Below are positions 33,539 to 45,653 of a DNA stretch of 64,000 nt, piece by piece. Each line of letters starts with the position of its first letter. Within the stretch, counting starts at the first letter, position 1. The position numbers and the translations under genes are program-made. The notes beneath the pieces were generated by a model that had not been told where the DNA came from, did not search any database, and saw only the letters and a list, made by a program, of their open reading frames with translations. Source of the stretch: Xiphydria camelus (taxonomy: Eukaryota > Arthropoda > Insecta > Hymenoptera > Xiphydriidae); assembly GCA_963678675.1 (NCBI GenBank), contig OY783197.1:26843470-26907469 (forward strand). Direction: 5' to 3'.

Positions 33539-34334
33539 CGCGAGAGAGAAAATATCCGAAAAAAATTATTATTCGCCGAGTTATAAATTCGTTTCTCCCT
33601 GCAACATCGTGCATCGAGAAAAAATGCAGTAGATTGAACCGAGTCGCCTTGTATTTGCGAAAGAAAGTTTATTCGATTCGCGTATGCTCATATTTTTGGG
33701 CGCGTGTACAAATTCCGTTAATAAGTTTCCATTCGAGGGAAATGTTTTCTCGCTGCGAAAAATCAGCCGGAAGCCCTGGAGCAAAACGATTCCCCTGAAA
33801 GCGTACGTCCGGCGTGTGTGTAATTCTTTTACGCGTAACACACGCGTAGAAGGTAATTAGATTGCGCGCAGTCGATTGTCTCACTTTCAGCCGCGCGTTA
33901 ACGACAATACACAATGCTCGTTTAGTCGGCAGTGGCGCCGTCACAGAGATTGCATAACTACGCGAAAATTGGAGCTAATTTCATTTGCATAAAACTTATT
34001 ACGTTACCTCTGTCCACGCTGGAACGAGCCGCCGCCGCCGCCGTGCTTTAGCGTCGCTGCTGTACGGGCGACAGTTATGATAGCTCGCTCCGAAACGGCG
34101 ATATTCAACAAGTCAAAGTTCGGGGCGCGAATGTACGCGAAGAATATAATTTAGGAGAGGATATTTCGGTTTGTGTTTGAGAATAACGTCGTATCGGAGA
34201 AGTTAGAGAATTAATACTTTCGATTCAACGATTCGGATAATACAAAATTAATTTAAGGGACCGATTAAATCGTTACCTGATTCTCAGTTGCAGGTGCACT
34301 GAATTTTTTTTTCGAATAAGGTGTCTCTTATAAA
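33539..34334. other. Unique non-coding stretch
   Basis: A GCCGCCGCCGCC run occurs near 34,030. No gene recognised. Confidence 0.4.
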
Positions 34335-34590
34335 AATCCGAGATGGAAATATAAATATATACAATTCGAAATTTTGTATTAAAATCGGTCCACCTATTTT
34401 TGTATGTCAAAACCAGCTGATTCTTCGTGTTAATATTCTTTGCGTTAATTTGATATTCTGTCTATACCTATGTCAATTTTAACGCAAAAAAGAATAACAC
34501 GAAAAATCAGTTGACTTGAATATACAAAGCGTACAAATTTAAACACAAAATTTCTAACTCTTTATAAATAACAATATGAAAATCTAGACG
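34335..34590. repeat. Imperfect inverted-repeat element, about 255 bp
   Basis: The central arms are best preserved: CAGCTGATTCTTCGTGTTA against TAACACGAAAAATCAGTTG, and TTCTTTGCGTTAA against TTAACGCAAAAAAGAA. Homology weakens outward (GAAATTTTGTATTAAAAT against ATTTAAACACAAAATTTC). Ends are not sharply defined. Confidence 0.7.
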
Positions 34591-34965
34591 CTTTTAAAAA
34601 TCGTTGCAACTATAAAAACGAATGCATTATTTACAGTCGACCGTGACTAACGCGATTATGGACGCGTCCACGTTGAAAACGTTTGGTCCATCCGTTTCTC
34701 GTTAGCAGCCGGAATGCAATTTCGATTAGTTAAATGGTGCAGTGTTACCGAAGTGACGTGAGGGTCGTCTCGCTTCGGTCGAAGCGCGACGCAATTTGTG
34801 GCGCAGGTAAATACCCACCGCGTAGGGAGTCGGACAGGTTTACATAGAATTATCGAGCTCAATGATATTGGTGTTAACTTTGCGACCATTTAGGTGGTAC
34901 TGTCAATTTAATTTTACGTCCTTAGGAAAGCCCAGTTGATGAAACATAACTCGATTCTACTCTTA
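34591..34965. other. Unique spacer
   Basis: No supported feature. Confidence 0.4.
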
Positions 34966-35109
34966 CACAGTAAAAAAGTGGAGTTAATTTTTGATACCAT
35001 TTCACCGGTGTGGAACTGCATCACATCCGGTGTCATTCTGCCCTGTGCCATTGTTACCTAATACTAAAAGTGATTTATATACGTCCACACGGCAGAATTT
35101 TTTACAGTG
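34966..35109. mobile_element. Element Q, CACAGTAAAAAA ends, 144 bp
   Basis: CACAGTAAAAAAGTG after TA on the left and GAATTTTTTACAGTG on the right. Inside are two near-repeats of a CACCGGTGT / CATCCGGTGTCATT block. Interior pairing is weak, but the termini match the wider group. Confidence 0.6.
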
Positions 35110-35869
35110 CATTTTAACAAAAAAAATATACATTTTTTCGTTTATCATCAACGTTTTACCAATCATCATTAGTTCCATTTTACATATTCCTATATATGCC
35201 AGGTGATAAGATACAACTCGATCTAACTCTCATTCCGACATAAAAAGTATATAAATTTGTTGTCATTAACGGATTGACACGCCCCAGATTTATTAGTCGC
35301 AAAAAAAGCAGAGCTGGTTTCGACGTTTCCCATCGAAGCGGAACGCCCCCTACGCGTGGGACGTACACATCATCCCCCTCCACTCCCTTGCGCCCTCTAT
35401 CAATTTATCTCTCTTTTTACTCCCGAGCACTCAGCAACGCGAACACACGCATACGTGTTAACACTCGTACGCGTCCGTTCACATGTGTCTGTACATAACC
35501 TCTTGACCCCGGGCTCCCCGCAGCCCAGAGCGCATCCTGTAATTCGATTTTCACGGAAAATAAGTTACAGTCGCGACGATAATACGTTTTAATGGGAAAC
35601 GCGATTGTTTCCGCGCGGCGAAAAGATCGAGACGCTCGTCGCGATCGACACGGAGTTGAACGGGGACTGCGCGCTCCCGATGATGCAAGGGATAATTACG
35701 AAGGAACGGTTAATCGAATTCCGGAGATCTAATTTCAAGCGTTATTCGATTCGAAAAACGTGTGGGAATGCAATTTTTGCGAGTCTCTTTTAAGCAGGAA
35801 TCGTTTTATAAGGGATCCTTAGCGTAAACAATTTAAGTTACCAACTTTTAGACTTTTTGACGAAATTAT
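35110..35869. other. Unique non-coding stretch
   Basis: CpG-rich around 35.45-35.65 kb. No gene recognised. Confidence 0.4.
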
Positions 35870-36130
35870 TGAAAACAATATTCTTTCTGGTTAAACGAGT
35901 TTAGTTATTCTAACCAAAATGCTAGTAAGTTGAACTAAATATTTGGTTATTCTAATCATATGTTTGAAAATTACTAAACATAACTAGACGTATAATTAAA
36001 ATTATGTCTAGTTATTTTAATCAGGAAGTGGTCAGTCTAACTAAACAGATGGAGGATCCATATTTCAGCGAACGGTTTGTTTATGGACTCCAGGATTTTG
36101 ATTAAATTGACCGGGTCATTTTTCTCAGTG
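35870..36130 (+). mobile_element. Element A3
   Basis: It shares with A2 the GTTTAGTTATTCTAACCAAA units, the GAGGATCCATATTTCAGCG, AACGGTTTG and CTCCAGGATTTTGATTAAA blocks, and the end TCATTTTTCTCAGTG followed by TA. The left terminus is eroded. About 260 bp, non-coding. Confidence 0.78.
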
Positions 36131-36523
36131 TATAATTGTTTTGAAAATTTCGAAAATCTCGCGACGATACACGCAATTAATCACGGGGGAGATATTCAAC
36201 TTTTCCCAGTCTTCCGCCATACTTTAGCCATACTTTTTTTTACACGTGTTATACATCTATGTTCCATAGTGTAGATACGATCGTTCCATTTTAGCCAAAG
36301 TTTGCCAGCCGTGTACAACTTGTAGGTGTATGCATAATACTCTTGGTAGCTACATATATCTTAGCTTTGGGAAGACAAGTTTGATATTCGAGGGAGAATA
36401 CTCGATACGAGAGACCCGGTTATGCTTGATTTCCCTCCAGTTTACCTCCGAGTCCCTTTAACGATGACAGAATACTCGCGAGAACTACATCGTGCACAAC
36501 ACAACGCGATTATAGGTCACCGA
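36131..36523. other. Unique spacer
   Basis: No supported feature. Confidence 0.4.
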
Positions 36524-36573
36524 CGGTTGGCCCCTACCTCTCATTCTAAACCGCGAGTACCAGGGGCCAACAC
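36524..36573. repeat. GGCC hairpin family, copy 3
   Basis: GTTGGCCCCT at 36,526 pairs exactly with AGGGGCCAAC at 36,562. The loop of 26 bases has diverged from the other copies, while the ten-base stem is intact, which could reflect either pairing constraint or chance survival. Confidence 0.65.
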
Positions 36574-36729
36574 CCGACTCATGTGTGCTCGACTCCTCTT
36601 CGCGATGGTAATTTTAAGCCCGCTAATTTACCGCCGTAGTTCCTCGAGGAAATTTGCATATCGCGTCGCACGTTATACATAACAAGAGAGAGAGTAAATG
36701 TGAGGTGAACGCCTCAGTCGAAGTGGAAA

Positions 36730-36880
36730 AGTTCAAAATCGATTATCTCGAAGCCTGTTAGAGATAGCGAAAAAGAGTTTTAACAAAAAATGTTCGCCTA
36801 CGTTTTTACCGTAAAAAAGCCTCTCTTGACTTTTCACCCACCTCCACCGCGTTTCAAGATAATCGCCTTCGAAGTCAAAC
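36730..36880. repeat. Inverted-repeat element, family I, copy 2
   Basis: GTTCAAAATCGATTATCTCG on the left faces CAAGATAATCGCCTTCGAAG on the right. The centre has AAAAAATGTTCGCCTACGTT and CACCTCCACCGCG, matching I1. Weaker outer pairing (GTGGAA and TTCCAC) extends beyond the listed ends. Confidence 0.72.
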
Positions 36881-37843
36881 CGAGGTGTTTATTCCACTTC
36901 TAAGCTACAAAAGCACCGCGTTGCGATATCCTGCAATACAGCGGGCCGGCGCACGAGTAATCTCTCTTATTTGCCCTCACGCGGACGAGCGCTCAACGAC
37001 TTCCTTACGCCCCGAGTCAAACGCGCGTGCAAGTACATCAGCGCGTGCACAAGTATCCGCGTACCGGCAAAGCCGCGAAGCCCGGAAGCCTCGCAACGGG
37101 CGTCCGCGTATATCTATAGCGTGGTTGTTGGTCGTACACAGTCCGTCGGATCCCCACCCGTGAAATTCATCTCTCGCGCGGTGGTGAAATTGCAACGACG
37201 GTGCGGGCGAATACGCTCAATATTCATAACGTCGTCGCCGGTTCTCCGGGCGCGCCCGTGGCAAACGAGGCTCCCGTCCACCGCGGCGCGATAAATATTT
37301 CAACGCCTCCCCGCCCCGGAGCGTCGACGTGCAACGTCAAACGTCGCGCGGGGTTCCGTGATTCGAATCGGTGGATCGCGCCGCCGCGGCCAATGGCATC
37401 CGGCCGATAGCGCAACCGTCTTACCTTGTCGGCGTGCGTCTTCCCTCTCCGCGCGTCGATGCCGCGCTAAATGGAGCAGCTACAAAATGTCAAACGCCCT
37501 CCTCTCCGTCTCCCGTTCCCGCGATGCGAGGATAATTCGGTTAGGACGACGTCGGGCTCCGCTGCCGCAGCTCCCTGTACTGTACCCGACGGGGCAGCGC
37601 TCCTCGTTTCTTCCCAGAGCGCCGTGCGGCCAGTGGCGAAACGCGAGGGGCATGTGAACACTCGCGTATACTATGTGTACAGACACACTACGCGACGCGC
37701 GGCCACTGTAATATTGCTGAAGTCACACTCGAGAGATGAGGAGCAACTGACACGGTGACGCAGACTCTGGTCCGAAGGCTCGGCAGTGTTAGCAAAGACG
37801 TTAATTTTAACGCGTTCCAGAGAGAGAATTCATATCTAATTCT
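36881..37843. other. CpG-rich stretch, no gene called
   Basis: GC-rich with dense CpG from about 36.95 to 37.75 kb. Six overlapping frames on both strands of 60-107 codons show no consistent signal. A promoter-like CpG block is possible. Confidence 0.35.
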
Positions 37844-38022
37844 CTTCGATACCTTACACGCGGTGTTAGTCATCTAAATGAATGTTTCTTTAATTCCTAC
37901 TGTTAGGAATTTGTGCGATAATGTGTTTTAATTAAAGAAACATTGTGAACATTTCTATATAACAGTAGGAATTAAAGAAATATTTATTTAGAGAACTAAG
38001 ACCACGTGGTAAGGTATCGAAG
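37844..38022. repeat. Inverted-repeat element with CTTCGATACCTTAC ends, 179 bp
   Basis: CTTCGATACCTTACACGCGG faces CCACGTGGTAAGGTATCGAA. The inner arms TTTCTTTAATTCCTACTGTT and AACAGTAGGAATTAAAGAAA are perfect. Loop of about 55 bases. Non-coding. Confidence 0.85.
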
Positions 38023-38493
38023 GCCTCCTTTGTTGGAAAAGCTGTGAAATATTCTTCGTCCGGAAATGAGAATGGATACAAAATCTGAGAAAAACGTGGC
38101 GCCTTTTTTCTAGGTATTCAAAGCAAATCGGTTCCTCTGTGACATTCCAGTCACACGGGGCAGATTCGCGTCGAACGCAGTACCTAAATCGCCGAACTTT
38201 TTTTAAGAACTGCTTGGTCACTGGGGGGAGACTTCTATCGCATATCGCCAAGTTTTTAACGTCGAAACACTCAGCCGTTCTGCACTGGCGACGGAACGAG
38301 CACGGAACATAACAGCGTATTAATTAAAGACGAGGAACACACCGAGAAACACTTTCGTAAACACGAGATCGCAAACTAAACGCAACTCACTCCTCCCTCT
38401 CTCGGCTTCCCGCGAAACGTAAGATCGTAGGTGATCGAAGTTTTCAATGAGAATTTATGACATTTTTTCAATAGGAGAGACTCCAGAGATTAT
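38023..38493. other. Unique spacer
   Basis: No supported feature. Confidence 0.4.
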
Positions 38494-38617
38494 TGGCACT
38501 ATTCTGTACGAAACTGTGAGGCCTGCAAAACGCTAAATTCTACAAAGTTATACAGCTTTCTTATGTGACTTTGTAGAAGTAGTACAGAGCTTGCAATTTC
38601 ATACAAAATAGCGCTAT
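38494..38617. repeat. Inverted-repeat element, family G, copy 1
   Basis: GGCACTATTCTGTACGAAAC faces TTTCATACAAAATAGCGCTA, with TTCTACAAAGTTATACAGC and CTTTGTAGAAGT inside. The copy at 54,495-54,628 has the same order. The arms are interrupted by about ten-base differences. Confidence 0.75.
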
Positions 38618-38920
38618 ATCTTTATATTACTCCGCATAGGTATCGATTTCTGAGAAACTGGAGCTCTTCGATGAGCAGAGATACGTTCATTGCATCATTT
38701 CAGAACTGAGATTCCATCAAGTCTGTATAACGATCATTCGATACACTGTATGCAGAGTTATTTGTCCGTGAAATATCAGTTCTCGTAACATCTTTTATCT
38801 TCTCGTATCAGAGCGACGAACGACTTCCACGAGTGCGCGAGGGGTGTAATATACACGTATCGTTGCGATTGCTCATACCCACTCATGGAATCGCTCGTCG
38901 CTTCGATCTAAACGGCCCCT
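38618..38920. other. Unique spacer
   Basis: No supported feature. Confidence 0.4.
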
Positions 38921-39380
38921 AAAGATACGAATTCACGGTGAGGCTCGACGCTTATTTCAGCGTAAAAAAGGCCACGTGATCAAGACTATTCGCAAATAAG
39001 CAATTAATATTTTGCGAAATTCACTTTTGGCAATTCGTATCATTCGAATAACAAAACGTACGTAAAACATCAATAGCTTATTTGCGAATAATCTTGATCA
39101 CCTGACCTATTTCACGCTGTACCGAGAAAAAGAATTGGTCGGATCTACTGAAAATTAATGAAATGTTTTAAAATGCATCAATTAGATATCTCTTCCTTGC
39201 AATCACGTGAAAGAGTATGTGATTGCAAGTAAGAAATGTCAAATTAACATGATAAAAGATCAAAGCGATCCAAATAAATAATTATTACCTGCGACCCGGC
39301 AAGTAATTTTTACTAGATCTTACTAATTCATTTTCTCTGTGTGAAAATAAGCGCCGAGCGTCACCACGAATTTGTACCTT
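38921..39380. repeat. Fold-back element N, interrupted by M
   Basis: The left arm GATACGAATTCACGGTGAGG ... GACGCTTATTTCAGCGT ... GTGATCAAGACTATTCGCAA faces a right arm split in two: TTGCGAATAATCTTGATCAC ... TTTCACGC before M and AAAATAAGCGCCGAGCGTCA ... TTTGTACC after it. Taking M and one TG out restores one continuous palindrome of about 235 bp. Confidence 0.85.
39120..39341. mobile_element. Element M, nested in N, TG duplication
   Basis: TACCGAGAAAAAGAATTGGT to ACTAATTCATTTTCTCTGTG. The inverted termini extend over a GATCTACT / ACTAGATC block. TG lies on both sides (39,118-39,119 and 39,342-39,343). The first base is T where the family has C. The interior carries the small hairpin TTGCAATCAC / GTGATTGCAA. 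Confidence 0.87.
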
Positions 39381-41977
39381 AAAAACTTCTCCGTCGCGCA
39401 CTCGAACTGCACGAGTTCGAGAAGGACGCTGATGCTCTTATGCCCGCGAACGACTCCTGCCGCAACTTTGTATGAACGAAGAGAGAACGCGTAACGTCGA
39501 ATCGCGCGCGCGCGGCTCTTGACCTCGTTACCCGCCCGTGCAATCGCGCCGGAAGGAACAGTTTGTAAGGGCCGCGAAGAGGCGGCTAATTTTCAGAGAA
39601 CAGAAGAGCCGTTCGTGACGGGGAATAATATGTAAATGATGTCGCTTTAAAATGCACGCTATCCGCCGTCGGCGTGACCCGATCCTACCCATAAGTGGAC
39701 ATAACCTGTTTCGCGCGTTTTCTTCCCTCTCGCGGAAACGCGCGGCGGCGCTCCTCGTCTCACGTGAGTCACGTGTGCCACGTGAAAGGTGAGAGAACAT
39801 CGTTTGCTACCGGTTTACACGGGCACGTGGGCCGTGTGCGTCCTTTACGTAATACGCGTATGGCGATGGCTCGGCGGGGAGACTTACGTGTGCGCGATTG
39901 CTAATCGGCATAAGATAGGGAGCTGTATTCCCTATTGAAAAGATCCCATAGATCCCCATAGACGATTTCTATGCGAATCTGATGTGCTTCAGACACAGCA
40001 ATTCCAGATATCCATTAGAAAAGTTTGAGAAGGACGAATGGGAATGCATTGTATTCTATGTGTATCTGAGATGATAAAATAATAGGGATTTACCGAGTTT
40101 TACGTGTATCCGTAAAAACAATTCTTATCTACCCGAGCAGCAGAAGATTGTGATTTGCAAAATGTTATCTGTCCGGAAGGGAACTTGTTTTTTTGGATAT
40201 CTTGAAGGTATTTTAACCCTCTGTGTGGTCACCAAGGATCCATTTGATTCGGGATTCAATTTCGAAGCTGACTTTACTTCCTTTTTTTATAACCATAACT
40301 AGATCCTCGTCAGATCTCGGAATAAATGAGCTTCTTAAAACCTTTTCCGGGTTTCGAAAAAAAATTGTTTTTGAAACGTACATTATACAGAACTATTTAT
40401 TCCTTTAAAGAGTACCTACCATATATTGTGAGAATCATTCGTAAATTTTATTAAGAAAACGTTAAGAGAAAAAAGTAATGAATAATGTGCGGCGCGGATA
40501 TTACATTTCCAGTTCGTCTGCGAAATTGTATTATAATATAATAATAATGCACTGACGGTTAAACGTGACCCACGTTTATTGCGTTTTCTGATCCAAGAGA
40601 TAATCAATTCGTCGGGGAAATCATAAGGAAGGATTTTTTTTTACTGAAACACCAAATAATTTTACGTTTTTCTGACTTTCATGACGTGTGCAAATTCCCT
40701 GATTATTATTCCGGGGTTTTACCGGAATTCCGCTATAGCTGGACAACGCTTATGATATAATATATAATATGAATTTATGAGAACTGATTAGATATAAAAA
40801 CAATGGAAACAGATTTAAAGACAAGTCGTACCATTGATTATATAGATACATTATTCCGACCTTGCGATATAACTTAAAAAATCACTTCAAACGGACGAAA
40901 TTCGTCAGCCCCGCTTTCTATTTTTAGGCGAGCGACTCGTGAAGTTATTAAAAGTTCTCTTTCCGCGACTTTATGAAGTCGCTTTTACAACTTTCGACTC
41001 TTCGTAAGATGATCCTTCTATAATCTTCTACGCTTCAGGCCTAATAACGTGCGATAAAAATTTAATCGACACTTTGAGGGATGAGGCACTCGTTTCAACT
41101 TCGGGATTGCGCAACTTCATCGGACGCATTTAATTTTTAATACTTCGAGTGGTATCACCTTCTTTTTTTCTCAATTTTTCCACTTTTTACCGTCTCTCGT
41201 AAATCCAACGAGCGCACCAGAATTTTTTCAAGTCCCAAGAATTTGATATACGTAATTTCTCATAGAGGTTAATCCTTCAAAAACAATCCTTCCAAAAATC
41301 CGCATTCTTCCTGTATATCGCCTCTAGCTATCCTTGTCTCTGAAGAAAGGAGACTTCTAGTCATAATCTATTAATAAACCCATTCTATCCCGTCGGTCGC
41401 GACAAGGGGTTCGAAAATTGGAACCGAAGCGCCGGGAGAGTGGATTGAAATAAGTCGCCACGGCGACTCTCGGTCGAGCGTCCCTCCCGCATTGACGAGC
41501 CGGACTCGAGGGACGAGCGGGTTTCCGCCACGTATTTCCTCTTTTGTACGTGCATTTCAGACACTCGTTCCCCTCTTCTCTCGCTCGACAAAAAAAAAGC
41601 ATCGATAAATCAACGCGACGCGCGTTTAATATCTTTATCGATGCTAATTCGCCGCGGATATGAATTTCTAAAGAAAAGTTAAAGACAGAAGTGTAAAACC
41701 ATTTCGAATCGAATTGAAGTATAACTCGACTCGATTAAAAAATATCCGCATCGACGCGGACTCGTATAACTCGTCGATGCGAATAACGGCGCGGATTGAG
41801 ATTTTCCATTATCCTCTCTCCTCCTCTCACTCCTGCTAGCGACGACGCCCGTCGCGTCGCCTCGGGAGCGAGGTGACACGACGTGGTATTGTATAGTCGG
41901 ATCTCTGCGAGGGGGGCGTCCTCCAATCGTCGACTTTAAGTCGTCCCAGACAAACAAAATCTCGTGTGTGGATGTAA
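39381..41977. other. Gene-free stretch
   Basis: CpG-rich patches at 39.45-39.9 kb and 41.4-41.6 kb alternate with AT-rich DNA. No protein family or structured repeat was recognised. Confidence 0.35.
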
Positions 41978-42867
41978 CACGGAAAAAAATACTTATATCA
42001 CAACATTTACAAAGTTTGTGGTACATTTCGGGACAATACCAATTTATTGTTACGATTGTTACAGTTTTAGTATAAAAATTACAGCAACGCTTACAACTTT
42101 TACTATAATTTTTACTAAAATCGTAGTTATCGTTACAATAAATTAGCCTTGTCCCGAAATTTCGCGTACAAAGTTTCTGGTAAATTTCGGAACCAGACCA
42201 ATTTATTGTTACGATAACTACATTTTTCGTAAATTTACAGCAACGCTTACAACTTCTTCAAGTTTTACTATAATTTTTGCCGAAATCGTTGTTATCGTTA
42301 CAATAAATTAGCCTTGTCCTGAAATTAGGCATATAGAGTTTCTGGTAAATTTCAAAACAAGACCAATTTATTGTTACGATAATTATAGCTTTAGTAAAAA
42401 TTACAGAAACGCTCGAAACTTTGACAACTTTTACTATAATGTTTACTAAAACCGTAGTTATCGTTACAATAAATTAGCTTTGTCCTGAAATTAGGCATAT
42501 AGAGTTTCTGGTAAATTTCGAAACAAGGCCAATTTATTGTTACGATAACTACATTTTTCGTAAATTTACAGCAGCGCCTACAACTTCTTCGAGCTTAACT
42601 ATAATTTTTACCGAAATCGTAGTTATCGTTACAATAAATCAGCCTTGTCCCGAAATTTCGCGTACAAAGTTTCTGGTAAATTTCGGACCAAGGCCAATTT
42701 ATTGTTACGATAACGACATTTTTCGTAAACTTACAGCAAGGCTTGCGACTTTTGCAAGTGTAACTATAATTTTTATATAAACAGTGTTTGTCGTAACAAT
42801 AAATCAGCCTCGTCCCGAAATTTACCCGAAACTTTGTAAATGCCACTATTTATTTTTTTTTCCCGTG
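41978..42867 (+). repeat. Element E2: five-unit palindromic tandem array inside one element
   Basis: The array starts CACGGAAAAAAATACTTATA and ends TTTATTTTTTTTTCCCGTG, the ends of family E. Between them the AATTTATTGTTACGA landmark recurs at 42,041, 42,200, 42,365, 42,531 and 42,696, so the period is 159-166 bases. Each unit is itself a palindrome: AATTTATTGTTACGATAACT faces AGTTATCGTTACAATAAATT. E1 and E3 carry a single unit. Open frames across the array are repeat artefacts. Confidence 0.93.
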
Positions 42868-44150
42868 AGGACGAATAATTCGACAACGCGCTTATCCAAC
42901 GCGATGTAACGCCACGGGGTCTTCCTCGCGAACGCGTCGATCCTCCCTCGTTTTACGAGGGACTCGCGCCGCCGGGGGAATTGCGCAGCACCCTTAACTT
43001 CGCCTCGGCACGCACGTGTTCGCCTCGCACCGTCCATACAGGTGCACCCGTGGGCCAGGTGTGCACGGGGAGAATCTAAACGAGATATAAAAGTTCATAA
43101 AAACCTCAGCCACCTGAGCTCTCCGTCTAACGACTTCCTCTCTTGACGCGCGACTTGCGATGTGTCGCGAGAGAGTGTCATTTCTTCTCTCTCGATTTTC
43201 CGAAAGTCGGTATAAAGCCGCGCGCGGCGCCGCAGTAGACGCTTCGCGTAATTAATTAGCGTGCGCGGGGCGGAGGGAGGGAGGGAGGATGATCGGGGTT
43301 ACTCTCGGGTAATTGCGCGGAGAGGGGGAGCTTTTTGAACTTCTAGGGCTCGTACGCGTGGCGCCGTTCTTTGGATTGTTACGGGGCTTCTAATGCTCGG
43401 TACAATACGCCTCTTATCATTGTTAATGAATTTTGTCGACGCGAACTTCTCGGGTTTTAAAGCCCCCGCGTAATTAGATTATTAATTAATCAGCCTCGTG
43501 CGACTCTGTGTGCTCCTTTCTCCGTTTTATCCTTTACTTTTCTCTTTATCGAATTATTAAATGAATATATATCGCTGAAAATTAAACGATCTCTTCGCAG
43601 TCAGTCGTATATTAATTCGCTGACTGGACACATTGAATGTTTTCAAATAATGCGTCGATTACGAAAAATCTAATTCTATTTTTTCTCATCAATGCGGGAT
43701 GCTGCGAATGAGGAGTTAAATACTTCTTTTTTTTCGAAATATCGCATTCTTGGTAAACGCGATTCGCATGAAATGAGAAGCATCAGCCCATTACTTGATT
43801 CGAAGGATAATACGATGCATAATTAATTAATTTGATCGGTGATATAACGTCATTAGTTAATGGTGAAGCACAGAAGCACTATCGCAATAAGCACTGCTAT
43901 ACGGACGTACGTGCAGTACGGCACGCAACGTTGTTCGTCGAACAATTCTTGATTGACGTTAGGAAATGAGCGTTAGCTCGTGTGTACGTAGCTCGGCATT
44001 ATGGTTCTCTATTGAAACAGCACCGCGACCGCAGTTGGGGTTAGCGTTAATGCCAGGTCAACCAGAGATTAACTAATTATCTCAATCGGCTGCGTAATCG
44101 TGGGATTTCGCGCCAGTACGTTGCGTCTCACTCTTCGTCCTCCTTTCCCA
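42868..44150. other. Unique stretch, CpG-rich at 42.88-43.35 kb
   Basis: GGTATAAAGCCGCGCGCGGC at 43,209 resembles a TATA box in a CpG-rich setting, followed about 23 bases later by GCAGTAG. This is a weak promoter candidate without a linked ORF. The rest is AT-rich with nothing recognised. Confidence 0.3.
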
Positions 44151-44387
44151 GATGGGACAGTTCTACATGTTTTGTATATAATCCATGTGTGGTTTTGGAC
44201 ATATATTATATATGGATTATATATGATTTTCACATACTATCCACATGAGGCCTATATACAAATTTTTGAATGTTTCTATGATCCATATATAATCCTCATA
44301 TGGTTTATATAGAAATCAGTTATAATCCATATATGACCAAAACCACATATGGATTATATAGAAAATATATAGAATTTTACCGTCTCA
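44151..44387. repeat. Inverted-repeat element, family H, copy 1
   Basis: GATGGGACAGTTCTACATGT, TATATAATCCATGTGTGGTT on the left face AACCACATATGGATTATATA and AATTTTACCGTCTCA on the right. ATATGGATTATATA or its inverse recurs four to five times inside, so short subrepeats built the element. The 70-codon frame is an artefact. Confidence 0.8.
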
Positions 44388-45602
44388 GTCGAGTCTAGGA
44401 TAAATTCGTCATTATCGATTTTTATAAATATTTACGAAAAAAAATTAGTTTCTACGTAATTTTGGAGTCGTTGACAATTTTACGTGTATTTTTATAATGT
44501 ATTACTCTCGATAATTTATGATTCATAAAACTACATTCGATCGAGGTGATTAGTAAAAAAAAGATCCTTGGATGTATTTTTCAATTTTCTGTACCTATTA
44601 AAAAAATGGAGTCAGAGTGTAACGGAAGATTGTGTTTTATATAAAAATTCCCTTTACTGTATTCTGCTCGCATCAATTGGAATAAATCATAATAATATAT
44701 TCCTTTGACAAGCGGTTTGGAAAGTCCTTCACGGTCTCGCTAAATCACGAACCTATTTACAATTAGATGAAGGCGCAGCCTCTTTGAGAAGTCGGCTTCT
44801 AACGAAAGGGGATACCTTTGGCGAATCTCTTACCGTAGAGGGAAGATGCAGCAAGCCTTCGAAGCGGGGGAACGAAAGGGTACTCGACTGATAAAAACAC
44901 CGTCGAGTGAATCTACCGTGAACCTATTATTTATTATTCGTCGGAAATCTCGTATCTGCGAATTTCTGTGTTCACCACATATTTATTATCCATATGTGAA
45001 CAAGGATAGATTATTTCGCGTATCACAATTACGTTGCCCGTGAAGATATCGTACAGCAAATCGTGAGACGAGAGTACAATCCATTTTATTTATAATTGAC
45101 ATAATTGGGCTATCAAAAATGGCACGACACACCATAAAAAAGACAGCAGCAAAAATTATATTAATTTTCATTGAAATTGCGCTATTATTCCACGCGTAAA
45201 GATATTAATAAGGAAAATTGCAGAGACCAAATCCCATTATTTCCTCAGTGCATTCCCCCGTAAAATTTCTTATACCGAGTTGCGTTTTTCTCTCTCGCTC
45301 ATGCCTTTATTAAAATAGCTTCCTCTCTCGAAAGACTATCGAGGCTGCTTCCTTATTTCCCGCGTTACTCCGAAGCGCTTCGAAGCGTAATTTGAATTTT
45401 CATTAGTACCTGAAAAGTGGGCGTTAACTTTTTTCCACGGTAGCTCCCTCTTTTGCAGTTTTATCTCAATTGCCACAGTGCCTGCGCGTGCCCCCGTTCC
45501 CTTGGTAGTTTTTGACGATACCCGTTCGCTTATTTCCATTTTGTCGTACGTCGGAGAAATACTTTAATGCCAAACAAAATTGGATAGGGAAGACCGTGGG
45601 GC
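44388..45602. other. Gene-free stretch
   Basis: GTTCACCACATAT / ATATGTGAAC at about 44,971-45,002 is a short hairpin. CATTATTTCCTCAGTG at about 45,235-45,250 resembles a right terminus of the CACTGAG group, but I found no left partner. No gene. Confidence 0.35.
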
Positions 45603-45653
45603 GGTTTGTGGCCCCTCCTCGCCGCGGAAAATAGTGCAAGCGAGGGGCCAACC
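45603..45653. repeat. GGCC hairpin family, copy 4
   Basis: On the minus strand GGTTGGCCCCTCGCTTGCAC leads through TTTTCCGCGGCGAGGAG to GGGGCCACAAACC. The loop resembles that of copy 2 at 18,470. Outside the stem, the minus-strand GAGTCGATAC is similar to a GACTTGTGTG string beside copy 5. Confidence 0.7.

Noticed and set aside
41964..42846. Frames with repeated FTK/VVIVTIN peptide units
   Set aside because: They arise from the palindromic E2 array. The same motif appears on both strands because units are inverted repeats.
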